Source: Pararhodobacter aggregans
Lineage (GTDB): Bacteria; Pseudomonadota; Alphaproteobacteria; Rhodobacterales; Rhodobacteraceae
Assembly: GCF_003075525.1 (NCBI RefSeq)
Contig: NZ_QDDR01000001.1
Location: 186,001 to 250,000, forward strand
Direction of reading: 5' to 3'
DNA: 64,000 nucleotides
Of this stretch, positions 50,831 through 59,140 are shown in pieces (position 1 is the first letter of the stretch; every line of letters begins with the position of its first letter). The notes below the pieces were generated by a model, which had not been told where the DNA came from, searched no databases, and saw only the letters and a list, made by a program, of their open reading frames with translations. The position numbers and the translations under genes are program-made.

Positions 50831-53115
50831 CGGGTGGGTTCCTTGGCGTCCTGGAGCCAGGTCCAGATCCGGAGGGGGGTGAGGGGCATGTCGACATGGC
50901 GCACGCCCCGACCCCAGAGGGCATCGAGCGCGGCGTTGGAAAGGGCCGAGAGCGCGCCGACGGTGCCGGCCTCGCCACAGCCCTTCATGCCGATCGGGTT
51001 GTTCTTGGAGGGCGTCGGTTCGCTGAAGAAGCGGATGAAGGGCACATCCGCGGCGCGCGGCATGGCGTAATCCATCAGCGAGCCGGTCAGCAGCTGGCCG
51101 TCATCGTCAAAGCGCAGATCCTCGGTCACCGCCTGTCCGAAGCCCTGCACGACGCCGCCATGCACCTGACCCTCGGCCAGTTGCGGATGCATCAAGACGC
51201 CCAGATCATCGACGGCGAGGTAGCGGTCCAGCCTGAGCGCGCCGGTCTCGGGGTCGATCTCGACCTCGCACAGATGGGCGCCGTTGGGAAAGCTGCGCCC
51301 GGCCAGCTGGCTGCGTTTCTCGTGCCGCAGCAGGTCCTTGCGGCCCTTCTGGCGGGCAAGGTCGGCGGCTTCCAGCAGGGTCAGACGGCGGTTCGAGCCG
51401 GGGGCCGAGAAGATGCCGTCGTCGAAGGTGAAGGGCGCGGCCTCGATCTCCGCCTCCAGGAAGGCGGTGAAAGCGGCGACCATCTGCTCGACCGTGCCCA
51501 GCGTCGCCGCCGATTGCACGGTGACCGAGCGCGAGCCGCCGGTGCCGCCGCCGCGGGTGATCAGGTCGCTGTCGCCCTGCACCACCTCGATCCCGTCGAA
51601 GGGCAGGCCGGTCAGATCGGCGAGGTACTGGGCATAGACCGTCTCATGCCCCTGTCCGTTCGACTGGGTGCCGACATAAAGCTTCGCGCCGGTCTCGGTC
51701 AGTTCGACCACGGCGGCCTCGCTGTCCTCGCCGAGGATGGATTCGATGTAATAGCTGAGGCCGAGGCCGCGCAGCAGGCCCTTGGCCTCGCTTTCAGCCC
51801 GCCGCTTGGCGAAGCCCGCGACATCGCCCAGCGTCCCGGCCCGGGCCAGCACCCGGCCGAACGAGCCCACGTCATAGGTCATTTCGCCCGGGGTACGGTA
51901 GGGGAAGGCGCCCTCGGGGATGAAATTGCGCTGGCGGATCTCGAGCGGCGAGAGGCCCAGCTCGCGCGCCGCCATGTCCATGGTGCGTTCCAGCAGCGTG
52001 ATCGCCTCGGGGCGGCCGGCGCCGCGATAGGCATCGACCGGCGTGGTGTTCGTATAGATCCCCTGCACGTCGAGCGTGGCGCAGGGGATGTCATAGACCC
52101 CGGTCAGCACCTTCGAGAACATCTCGCACTGGATGTTCTGGCCGAATTGCGAGTTGTAGGCACCGAGGTTCGAGCGGTTCTGCACCCGGTAGGCCAGGAT
52201 CCTGTGATCGGCGTCGAAGGCCAGTTCCGCCACGCTGTCCAGATCCCGCGCGCCGTTGTCGGCCAGCATCGCCTCGCTGCGGTCGGAAATCCAGGCGACC
52301 GGACGGCCAAGGGTCATGGCGGCCTGCGCCAGCGCGTATTGTTCGGGGTATTGCATGGATTTCATGCCGAAGCCGCCGCCCACATCGGGGGTGGTGACAT
52401 GCACCTGCTCGGGCCTGAGGTTCAGGAACTTGGCCAGTTCCCGCTTGTGGCCCCAGACGCCCTGTCCGTTATAGGCGAAATGCAGCCGCTCGCCGTCCCA
52501 ATGGGCGAAGGCGGCGCGGGGTTCCATGCTGACGGTGGTGACGCGGTTCTGGCGCACCGACAGACGGGTGACATGGGCGGCCTTGGCAAAGGCGGCCTCG
52601 ACCGCCTCGGTATCGCCCAGATGCCAGTCGACGGGCAGGTTGTCGGGCACCTCGGCATGGACGGCGGGGCCACCGGGGAAAAGGTTCAGATGCGCCGGCT
52701 TCTCGTCATAGTCGAGGGCGATGGCCTCGACCGCGTCCTGCGCCTGGGCCTGCGTCTCGGCCAGGACGATGGCCACCGGCTCGCCCATGTGGCGCATGAC
52801 GCCATCGGCCAGCGCCGGACGATGAGTGGCGCGGCCGGGGCGGCCCAGCCGGTCCTTGGCCAGCACCGCCCAGAGGCTGGCGGTGATGCCCGCGGCTTTC
52901 AGATCCTCGGCCGTCAGGATGGCGTGGACGCCGGGCAGGGCCATGGCATCGGCGGTGTCCAGCCCGGTGATCACGCCATGCGCGACCGGCGCGCGCAAAA
53001 AGGCCGCCCTGAGCGTGCCCTCGGGCAGGATGTCGGACAGGTAGCGGCCGGTCCCGGTCAGAAACCTCAGATCCTCGCGCCGCAAGACGCCTTGCGCTTT
53101 GCCGAAAGCCCGCAT
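50827..53115 (-). CDS. Molybdopterin-binding large subunit, xanthine dehydrogenase/CO dehydrogenase family (form II CoxL-like)
   Basis: A 762-aa molybdenum hydroxylase large subunit. It begins RREDLRFLTGTGRYLSDI and has GGGFGMKSMQYPEQ, the form II active-site loop AYRGAGRPEA at about residue 361, QSNGQGHETVYAQ and the catalytic glutamate in GCGEAGTVGAL near residue 710. AYRGAGR rather than AYxCSFR argues against a true CO dehydrogenase. Neither the iron-sulfur small subunit nor the FAD subunit gene is adjacent, which is unusual. It precedes and overlaps the HisC-like gene. The substrate is unknown. Confidence 0.9.
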   Translation of the reverse strand: MRAFGKAQGVLRREDLRFLTGTGRYLSDILPEGTLRAAFLRAPVAHGVITGLDTADAMALPGVHAILTAEDLKAAGITASLWAVLAKDRLGRPGRATHRPALADGVMRHMGEPVAIVLAETQAQAQDAVEAIALDYDEKPAHLNLFPGGPAVHAEVPDNLPVDWHLGDTEAVEAAFAKAAHVTRLSVRQNRVTTVSMEPRAAFAHWDGERLHFAYNGQGVWGHKRELAKFLNLRPEQVHVTTPDVGGGFGMKSMQYPEQYALAQAAMTLGRPVAWISDRSEAMLADNGARDLDSVAELAFDADHRILAYRVQNRSNLGAYNSQFGQNIQCEMFSKVLTGVYDIPCATLDVQGIYTNTTPVDAYRGAGRPEAITLLERTMDMAARELGLSPLEIRQRNFIPEGAFPYRTPGEMTYDVGSFGRVLARAGTLGDVAGFAKRRAESEAKGLLRGLGLSYYIESILGEDSEAAVVELTETGAKLYVGTQSNGQGHETVYAQYLADLTGLPFDGIEVVQGDSDLITRGGGTGGSRSVTVQSAATLGTVEQMVAAFTAFLEAEIEAAPFTFDDGIFSAPGSNRRLTLLEAADLARQKGRKDLLRHEKRSQLAGRSFPNGAHLCEVEIDPETGALRLDRYLAVDDLGVLMHPQLAEGQVHGGVVQGFGQAVTEDLRFDDDGQLLTGSLMDYAMPRAADVPFIRFFSEPTPSKNNPIGMKGCGEAGTVGALSALSNAALDALWGRGVRHVDMPLTPLRIWTWLQDAKEPTR

Positions 53116-53178
53116 GTTACCCCCTTGATGGTCAGGGCGGAGATTACCCGCCGGGGCCGCGAGGGCAAGGGGAGGCGC

Positions 53179-54333
53179 TCAGGCGCCGAGGTCGAGCACC
53201 AGATGATGCCGCGCCGCGCCGAAGCCGTTGAAGCGGGTGGCGATGGCGGCGGAATAGGCGCCCATGCCCTGGACCAGCAGGTAGTCGCCCTCGGCCAGAT
53301 CCTCGGGCAGCGCGGGTTCGCCCGGCAGCCGGTCGAGGGAATCGCAGGTCGGGCCGAAAACCACGCGCGGGCGGGCGGGGCCGGTGCGGGGCAGGCCCTC
53401 GGGCGAGAGGGCGCAGAGGCGGTCGGGCGTGCCGATGCTGGGCAGTTCGGCGAAGGCGCCATAGATCCCGTCATTCAGGAACACCGGCCCGTCATCGCGC
53501 AGCGCCTTCACCTGTGCGGCCAGCGCCATGGCATCGGCGACCATGGCCCGGCCGGGCTCGCAGACCAGCGCCGGGGCGTCCGGGCCGAAGACCTCGGCCG
53601 TGGTGCGGGCGATGGTGGCGAAGATCGCTTCCAGCGGCGGGGCATCGGCGTGGTGGCGGCGCGAGGGGAAGCCGCCGCCGGTGTTGAGCCGGGACAGGCG
53701 GATCGGCCCGGCGATGCGGCGCGCGGCGCGGATATAGGCCTCCCAGGCGGCGGGGTCCTGGCATTGGGTGCCGGGGTGGAAGGTCAGCGCGGGGGCGAAA
53801 CCGGCCTGCGCCACGCGGTCGAGGAGGGTTGCCGCCAGCCCCTCGTCCGCGCCGAATTTGGCGCCGAAATCATAGGCGGCGCCGGGGACCGGCAGCTTGA
53901 AGCGCACGGCGATCTCGGTTTGCGTGCCTGAGGCGCGGCGGGGCGGGACCAGCGCGATCAGCTTGTCGAGTTCGCTCTGCGCATCGACCGAATAGCTGGC
54001 TACGTCCTGCGCCACGGCCAGCGCGATCTCGGCCCGGGCCCGCACCGGGTTGTTGTAATGCAGCGCCGCGCCGGGGATCAGGCGGCGGACCAGCGCGATT
54101 TCCTCGGGCGAGGCGACGTCGAAGCCGGTGATCCCGGCGGCGGCGAGATTGGCGAGGATCGTCTCGTCCGGGTTGGCCTTCACCGCATAGGTGACGAGGC
54201 CGGGAAACCCCGACAGGAACCGTCGGGCCTGCGCCTGAAGCGCGGCGGGCGAGAGGAAGAGGACCGGATCCTCGGGCTGATGCGCCCGCAGGTAATCGAC
54301 CGGATCGGACCAGAGGCTGTCGGCAAATCCCAT
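53179..54333 (-). CDS. Ornithine decarboxylase (fold-type III PLP enzyme)
   Basis: A 384-aa decarboxylase of the eukaryotic-like ODC family, making putrescine. It has PLP Lys52 in TYAVKANPDE, LTFHPGTQC near residue 200, RLNTGGGFPS near 223, CEPGRAMVADA near 260 and the substrate cysteine in FGPTCDSLDRL (about residue 329). Bifunctional lysine/ornithine activity cannot be excluded. A divergent Lrp-type gene 156 bp away and the operator-like palindrome there suggest amino-acid-responsive control. Confidence 0.92.
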   Translation of the reverse strand: MGFADSLWSDPVDYLRAHQPEDPVLFLSPAALQAQARRFLSGFPGLVTYAVKANPDETILANLAAAGITGFDVASPEEIALVRRLIPGAALHYNNPVRARAEIALAVAQDVASYSVDAQSELDKLIALVPPRRASGTQTEIAVRFKLPVPGAAYDFGAKFGADEGLAATLLDRVAQAGFAPALTFHPGTQCQDPAAWEAYIRAARRIAGPIRLSRLNTGGGFPSRRHHADAPPLEAIFATIARTTAEVFGPDAPALVCEPGRAMVADAMALAAQVKALRDDGPVFLNDGIYGAFAELPSIGTPDRLCALSPEGLPRTGPARPRVVFGPTCDSLDRLPGEPALPEDLAEGDYLLVQGMGAYSAAIATRFNGFGAARHHLVLDLGA

Positions 54334-54457
54334 GGCGTGTCCTTTCGCGCCGCTGCTCGATGGGGCCGGTTCAGGCCGGCTCTGCTTTCAGGATGCCGCG
54401 AAATGATGCGTCCCGAAGCCAGCATTTCGGTTGATCTGCGCCATGGCCCCGTTATTT

Positions 54458-54474
54458 TGACGAGGAATTCGTCA
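54458..54474. promoter_or_regulatory. Palindrome upstream of the Lrp-type gene
   Basis: Perfect inverted repeat TGACGA-GGAAT-TCGTCA, 15 bp before the regulator's start codon. A second inverted repeat, CGAAATG (54399-54405) / CATTTCG (54423-54429), lies nearer the decarboxylase gene. Both sit in the 156-bp divergent region and fit sites for the adjacent Lrp-type protein. Confidence 0.5.
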
Positions 54475-54489
54475 TTTTGCAGGATGGCC

Positions 54490-54921
54490 ATGGACGAGCT
54501 GGACCGGGCGCTGGTGTCGCTGCTCATCGCCGATGCGCGTCAGCCGCTGGCGACGCTGGCCCGCAGGCTGAAAGTGGCGCGCAGCACGGTGCAATCGCGG
54601 CTGGAGCGGCTGGAGGCTTCGGGCCTGGTGCAGGGCTATACCGTGCGGCTGGCGCAACCGGCGGAGCGGCCGCTGATCCGCGCCTCGGTGCTGGTCTCGA
54701 TCGAGCCGCGCAACCAGACCAACATTCTGGCGCGGCTCAAGGCCATGCCGGAGGTCGAGCGCGCCTTCACCACCTCGGGGCGGGTGGATCTCTTGTTGCA
54801 GGTGGCGGCGCCGACCACCGAGCAGCTGGACGCGGTGCTGGATGCCATCGGGGCGATGCCGGGGGTCAGGTCGTCGGAAAGCCTGATCCACCTGAGCGTC
54901 AAGATCGACCGCGGCGCCTGA
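54490..54921 (+). CDS. Lrp/AsnC-family transcriptional regulator
   Basis: A 143-aa regulator: DELDRALVSLLIADARQPLATLARRLKVARSTVQSRLERLEASGLVQGY (HTH, ends given) and a RAM domain (VLVSIEPRNQTNILARLKAMPEVERAFTTSGRVDLLLQV). The ATG at 54490 has AGGA 6 bases upstream; ATG 54484 is too close. Divergent placement suggests control of the ornithine decarboxylase gene. Its stop abuts the convergent DUF3592 gene. Confidence 0.9.
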   Translation: MDELDRALVSLLIADARQPLATLARRLKVARSTVQSRLERLEASGLVQGYTVRLAQPAERPLIRASVLVSIEPRNQTNILARLKAMPEVERAFTTSGRVDLLLQVAAPTTEQLDAVLDAIGAMPGVRSSESLIHLSVKIDRGA

Positions 54922-55635
54922 TCAGTAATCGCCGCTCCAATAGCCCCGGCCCTGCAGGGGGTCGATGTAGACGGTGACGGTGCTGCCCGGGGGCGGCAGG
55001 TCGGCGGCGGGGCGGGGCACGGCGATCCCGGCAAGGCCGGTGCCGTCCTGCCAGTGCAGCCGCGCCTTGCCCTTCTTGCCCCAGGTCTGATGCTGGCTCA
55101 CCGTGGCGCTGCGGGCCTCGCCTGCCTCGACCGCCCGGCGGCGCGAGGAGACTTGGCGCCGCGCGTGACCCAGCAGCAGCAGCGCGGCCCAGAGGATCGC
55201 CCCGCCAAGCAGCCCGAAAACGCTGCCGAAGCGGCGGTTTCGTCCCGGCTCGATCTCGGCAATCGCGGGATTGGTGGCGACATAGCGCAGCTCGACCCCG
55301 GAACGGCCGCGGGATTCGGCGTAAAAGCCCTGCGATACCTGGAAGACCGCGGAATGCAGCTGCCCGGCCTCGTCCCGGAAGCTGACGTCCATGTAATGGC
55401 GGTAGCTGAGCCCGCCGTCGCGCCGCCGCGCGGTGGTGGAATAGGCATGGTCGATCTGTGCAAGGGTCGTCACACCGCCGCGGGAGAGGCGCAGGTCATG
55501 ATACAGGTGCCAGAGCCCGACCGAGCCGAAGGCAAGGCCCGCCAGCAGCAGCACGACGCCGGGCCAGAAGCCGGGCCGTTCGACGTAGAGCCGGGCTGAG
55601 GGCAGGGGGCGGGGGCCGGAGGACAGATCCGTCAT
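54922..55635 (-). CDS. DUF3592 membrane protein 1
   Basis: A 237-aa protein with two membrane helices (FWPGVVLLLAGLAFGSVGLWHLYHDL and FGLLGGAILWAALLLLGHA) flanking an extracytoplasmic DUF3592 domain (TLAQIDHAYSTTARRRDGGLSYRHYMDVSFRD, ELRYVATNPAIAEIEPG). The cytoplasmic end has VYIDPLQGRGYWSGDY. It is paralogous to the next gene upstream, which ends VYVDPRSGRGWWEGDY. Function unknown. Confidence 0.78.
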   Translation of the reverse strand: MTDLSSGPRPLPSARLYVERPGFWPGVVLLLAGLAFGSVGLWHLYHDLRLSRGGVTTLAQIDHAYSTTARRRDGGLSYRHYMDVSFRDEAGQLHSAVFQVSQGFYAESRGRSGVELRYVATNPAIAEIEPGRNRRFGSVFGLLGGAILWAALLLLGHARRQVSSRRRAVEAGEARSATVSQHQTWGKKGKARLHWQDGTGLAGIAVPRPAADLPPPGSTVTVYIDPLQGRGYWSGDY

Positions 55636-55774
55636 GGCAATACCGGGCTGGAAATATCGTGCATCAATCCCTCGGAATGATGCGGGTTTCGGCCCCGGGT
55701 TCAAGCCGGAGCCGAGGACATCACGCGCTCTTGCACCGGGGGCGCCGCAGGCGGGCCGTGGCGGTGGTCAGGGG

Positions 55775-56473
55775 TCAGTAATCCCCTTCCCACCAGCCGC
55801 GCCCGCTGCGCGGATCGACATAGACCGCGACCGGCGCGCCGATGTCGGGCAAGGCCTCGGTGGTGACCGGACCCGAGCGGCCACGGGTGGTGCCCGCTTC
55901 CCAGCCGAAGGTCCAGCGGTTGGACTTGGCCTTGCCGATGCGCTTGTGGTCGGTGACTGTCGCCATCCGACGCTCGCCCTCCTGCGCGGCCCGGCGCTGG
56001 GCGCCCGCCCCGCGCAGCAGCACCAGCAGTGAGATCAGCACCGCGATGGCGAAGCCGATGGCGATGAAGCCCACGATCTTGCCGGTGCGTCCGGTCTGGC
56101 CCGGGACCAGCTCGATCGTCGTCGGATGGGAGCGGGCGTAGCGGACCGGCAGGGTGGAGCCGGTGCGGTTCGACTCGTAAAGCCCGGCACTGACCGAACG
56201 GTTGACCTCGACCGGGGTGCCATCGGGGCCGGTAAAGCGGATCACCAGCGTGTAATTGCGCGAGGTGGAGCCGTTCGAGCGCCGGGTGACGCTGGTCGAG
56301 CGGTCGATGACGACGCCGGTCGTGTCGACGCCCTCGCTGGCCAAGAGCGCGGCCTCGCGCAGTTCGTAAACGCTGAAAGCGGCCGTGAGGCCGCCCAAGA
56401 TCAGGAAAACGAAGGCGAGGGCAAAGCTCGCGCGGCGGGTATAGATCTTTCGGGAAAGGCTCGGGCGGTCCAT
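55775..56473 (-). CDS. DUF3592 membrane protein 2
   Basis: A 232-aa paralogue of the neighbouring gene with the same plan: helix (ALAFVFLILGGLTAAFSVYEL), DUF3592 domain (DTTGVVIDRSTSVTRRSNGSTSRNYTLVIRF, LPVRYARSHPTTIELVPGQ), helix (VGFIAIGFAIAVLISLLVLLRG) and the shared C-terminal motif VYVDPRSGRGWWEGDY. The pair probably arose by tandem duplication. Function unknown. Confidence 0.78.
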   Translation of the reverse strand: MDRPSLSRKIYTRRASFALAFVFLILGGLTAAFSVYELREAALLASEGVDTTGVVIDRSTSVTRRSNGSTSRNYTLVIRFTGPDGTPVEVNRSVSAGLYESNRTGSTLPVRYARSHPTTIELVPGQTGRTGKIVGFIAIGFAIAVLISLLVLLRGAGAQRRAAQEGERRMATVTDHKRIGKAKSNRWTFGWEAGTTRGRSGPVTTEALPDIGAPVAVYVDPRSGRGWWEGDY

Positions 56474-56540
56474 GAAACGCTCCTGAAAACGGGCAAATAT
56501 CGCGCCCGCTTCCGAAGTGATATCCGCCGCCCGCCGAAAA

Positions 56541-57728
56541 TCAATCGCTGGCGAGGGCCCGTGCCGCGGCCTCCACCGCGCCCGGCCCGTGGTCGATCCC
56601 CAGCGCCTTCATCCCGGTATCCATGACCGCCAGCGCCCCCAGCGTCATATGCGCGTTTACATGGCCCATATGGGCGATGCGGAAATAGGCGTCGCCCGCG
56701 GGATCGCCGGGTTCCGCCATGCCCAGACCGATGCCCAGCGTGACGCCCGCCTGATGTTCGCACCATTGCCGCAGCCGCGTGCCGTCCTTGCCCGAGAGCC
56801 GCGCGGCGGTGACCGAATGGCCGCGCCGGGCCGGGTCCTGGATGTTCAGACGGAAGGCGCCGCCCTGGCCCCAGGCCTCGGCCGCGGTCCAGACGGCCCG
56901 GGCCAGTGCGCTGTGGCGGGCCCAGACATTCTCCAGCCCTTCCTCGTGGATCATCGACAGCGCCTCGCGCAGGCCGAAAAGGTGATGCGTGGGCGCCGTG
57001 CCGTACCAGTTCTCATAGAAGAACTGGGCGGTATTGCGGGGCGTCCAGTCCCAATAGGGCGTGCGCAGGTCCGAGGTTTTGCCGACCTCCTTCGCCTTGT
57101 CCGAGAAAAAGACGAAGCCCAGACCGGGCGGCGTCATCAGCCCCTTCTGGCTGGCCGAGATCATCACGTCGACGCCCCAGTCGTCCATGCGGAATTCGTC
57201 GCAGGCCAGCGAGGCGATGCAATCGACCATCAAAAGGCCCGGGTGGCCGAGGTCGTCCATCAGCCTGCGCACCGCCGCCACGTCGTTCAGCGCGCTGGTC
57301 GCGGTATCGACATGGGTAACCATCACGGCGCGGGCATCGGGGGCGGCTTTCAGCGCGGCTTCGGCCCGGGTCAGGTCGATGGGTTCGCGGCCGAAGTCGG
57401 TTATCAGCGGCTCCACGCCCAGCAGGCGGGCGTGTTCGGCCCAGCCATGGCCGAAGCGCCCGGTGGCCAGCACTACCGCCTTGTCGCCGCGGCGGAAGAC
57501 GTTGGTGTTGGCGGCCTCCCATGTCGCGTGGCCGTTGCCGATGTAGATGGCGAGGTTCTGCTCGGTGCAGGCGACCCTCTTCAGATCGGCGCGCAAGGGC
57601 GCCACCATGTCCACCAGCGAGCCCTCGTAGATATTGGGCGCGGCGCGGTGCATGGCGTTGAGCACGCGGTCGGGCATGACCGAGGGGCCGGGGATGGCCA
57701 GATAGGGACGGCCATTGGCGAGCGACAT
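56541..57728 (-). CDS. Serine/alanine--glyoxylate aminotransferase family protein
   Basis: A 395-aa class V PLP aminotransferase: IPGPSVMPDRVLNAMHRA, YIGNGHATWEAANTNVFRRGDKAVVLATGRFG, VTHVDTATSALNDV, LMVDCIASLACDEFRMDDWGVDVMISASQKGLMTPPGLGF with the PLP lysine near residue 190 (long segments given by their ends). It fits serine-glyoxylate or alanine-glyoxylate aminotransferase of C1/glyoxylate metabolism. It stands alone and is divergent from ygfZ. Confidence 0.9.
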   Translation of the reverse strand: MSLANGRPYLAIPGPSVMPDRVLNAMHRAAPNIYEGSLVDMVAPLRADLKRVACTEQNLAIYIGNGHATWEAANTNVFRRGDKAVVLATGRFGHGWAEHARLLGVEPLITDFGREPIDLTRAEAALKAAPDARAVMVTHVDTATSALNDVAAVRRLMDDLGHPGLLMVDCIASLACDEFRMDDWGVDVMISASQKGLMTPPGLGFVFFSDKAKEVGKTSDLRTPYWDWTPRNTAQFFYENWYGTAPTHHLFGLREALSMIHEEGLENVWARHSALARAVWTAAEAWGQGGAFRLNIQDPARRGHSVTAARLSGKDGTRLRQWCEHQAGVTLGIGLGMAEPGDPAGDAYFRIAHMGHVNAHMTLGALAVMDTGMKALGIDHGPGAVEAAARALASD

Positions 57729-57839
57729 GCCGGGAACTCCTGAACCTGTGTAGTGTGTCGCCGGACATTAGGCACGGGGGCGGGGGCTGTGCAAGGGGCG
57801 GCGGCGGACCTATATCCGGGGCTGATGGAGAGAATGCCG

Positions 57840-58631
57840 ATGCCCGATCCGATCCTGTCGCCCGATGCCCGCTGCGCCCCGGTTCCCGGGCGCGGATTCC
57901 TGCGCGTGACTGGCCCTGACCGCGAGAAATTCCTGCAAGGACTGGTGACGCAGGACATGGGTCGGGTGATCCGCGACGGCATCGGCTATGGCGCGATGCT
58001 GACGCCGCAGGGCAAGCTGCTGGCCGATTTCCTGCTGGTGGCGGAACCCGAGGCGGTGCTGATCGACGTGGCCGAGGATCTGGCCGAGGATCTGGCGCGG
58101 CGGCTGGTGATGTTCAAGCTGCGCTCGAAGGCCGCGGTGGAGCGGGTCGAGGGCGTGGTCACCCGCGGGATCGGACCGAGGCCCGAGGGCGCGCTGGCCG
58201 ATCCGCGCGATCCGGCGCTGGGCTGGCGGCTTTACGGCGTGGCGCTGGAACAGGGCGCGCCGGTCGATTGGGAGGCGCTGCGCATCGCGGCGCTGGTGCC
58301 CGAGACCGGGGCCGAGCTGGTGCCGGGCGACAGTTTCGTGCTGGAACTGGGGTTCGAGCGGCTCAACGGCGTTGATTTCCGCAAGGGCTGCTACGTCGGG
58401 CAGGAGGTCACGGCGCGGATGCACCACAAGACCACGCTGCGCCGGCAGTTGATGGTCCTGTCGGTCGCCGAGCCGGTGCCGGTGGGAACGCCTGTCCTGA
58501 TGGAGGACGGACGCGAGGCCGGGGTCCTCTATACCCAGGCCGGGGGCCGGGGGCTTGCGCTGATGCGGGTCGACCGGGCCGAGGGGGCGCTGACGGTGGG
58601 CGGGCAGCCGGTGACGGTTGTGCCGGAGTGA
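57840..58631 (+). CDS. ygfZ: Folate-binding protein YgfZ (iron-sulfur cluster repair, CAF17 family)
   Basis: A 263-aa protein from the chosen start. It has the aminomethyltransferase-like folate domain (RGFLRVTGPDREKFLQGLVTQDMG, LTPQGKLLADFLL) and the CAF17 signature KGCYVGQEVTAR (about residues 182-193) with the conserved cysteine. It helps maintain iron-sulfur enzymes with tetrahydrofolate. ATGs also lie at 57825 and 57834, but GGAG at 57827-57830 best serves the ATG at 57840. A REP cluster follows its stop by 13 bp. Confidence 0.93.
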   Translation: MPDPILSPDARCAPVPGRGFLRVTGPDREKFLQGLVTQDMGRVIRDGIGYGAMLTPQGKLLADFLLVAEPEAVLIDVAEDLAEDLARRLVMFKLRSKAAVERVEGVVTRGIGPRPEGALADPRDPALGWRLYGVALEQGAPVDWEALRIAALVPETGAELVPGDSFVLELGFERLNGVDFRKGCYVGQEVTARMHHKTTLRRQLMVLSVAEPVPVGTPVLMEDGREAGVLYTQAGGRGLALMRVDRAEGALTVGGQPVTVVPE

Positions 58632-58644
58632 GAATGGTCGCCGA

Positions 58645-58762
58645 GGTGGGATGAAATCCCACCCTACGGGGGTGGCGATCCTGGGCGGTGCGGCGGGGTA
58701 GGGTGGGATTTCATCCCACCATCGCCCCGCGGTGGCCCTGTAGGGTGGGATTTCATCCCACC
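58645..58762. repeat. REP-like palindrome cluster 4 (three copies)
   Basis: Copy 4a (58645-58667) is inverted; 4b (58698-58720) and 4c (58740-58762) are direct. All share foot GTAGGGTG and core GTGGGATTTCATCCCAC, different from the cores at 6.2, 17.5 and 40.6 kb. The cluster fills the gap between convergent ygfZ and the Mth938-domain gene. Confidence 0.8.
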
Positions 58763-58774
58763 TTCCGCGACCCG

Positions 58775-59140
58775 TCAGTCGGCCTTGCCCACCGCCAGCA
58801 GCGCCACACCGACACGCCGCCCCTCGGACAAAAGCACGTTATAGGTCCGGCAGGCGGCGGGCGAGGCCATCGGCTCGGCGGCGATCCCGGCCGCTTCCAG
58901 CGTCTCGCGGAAGTCCTTTGGCAGATGGGCGATCTCGGCCCCGGTGCCGACGAAGAGCACGTCGAGCTGACCGGCCAGCGGCAGCAGCGTCGCGGTATCC
59001 CCGAACCCGCCCCAGGCCACCACCTGCCCGGGCACGATCACCAGGGGCGCGGGATGCGCCACCCCGCCGATGCGGAAGAAATCGGCACCATAGCCCTCGA
59101 TGGGCTGGGCGGTGCCGAAGTCGATCTCGGTCAGCCTCAT
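58775..59140 (-). CDS. Mth938-domain (DUF498) protein
   Basis: A 121-aa protein: LTEIDFGTAQPIEGYGADFFRIGG, DVLFVGTGAEIAHLPKDFRETLEAAGI and PAACRTYNVLLSEGRRV. It is the last gene of the yajC-secD-secF operon and overlaps secF by 4 bp, a linkage widely conserved in alphaproteobacteria. It is related to mitochondrial complex I assembly factor NDUFAF3; its bacterial role is unsettled. Confidence 0.92.
   Translation of the reverse strand: MRLTEIDFGTAQPIEGYGADFFRIGGVAHPAPLVIVPGQVVAWGGFGDTATLLPLAGQLDVLFVGTGAEIAHLPKDFRETLEAAGIAAEPMASPAACRTYNVLLSEGRRVGVALLAVGKAD

Noticed and set aside
50827-53115. Calling the molybdoprotein a true carbon monoxide dehydrogenase.
   Set aside because: The active-site loop is AYRGAGR (form II) instead of the AYxCSFR of genuine CO dehydrogenase, and the partner subunit genes are missing.
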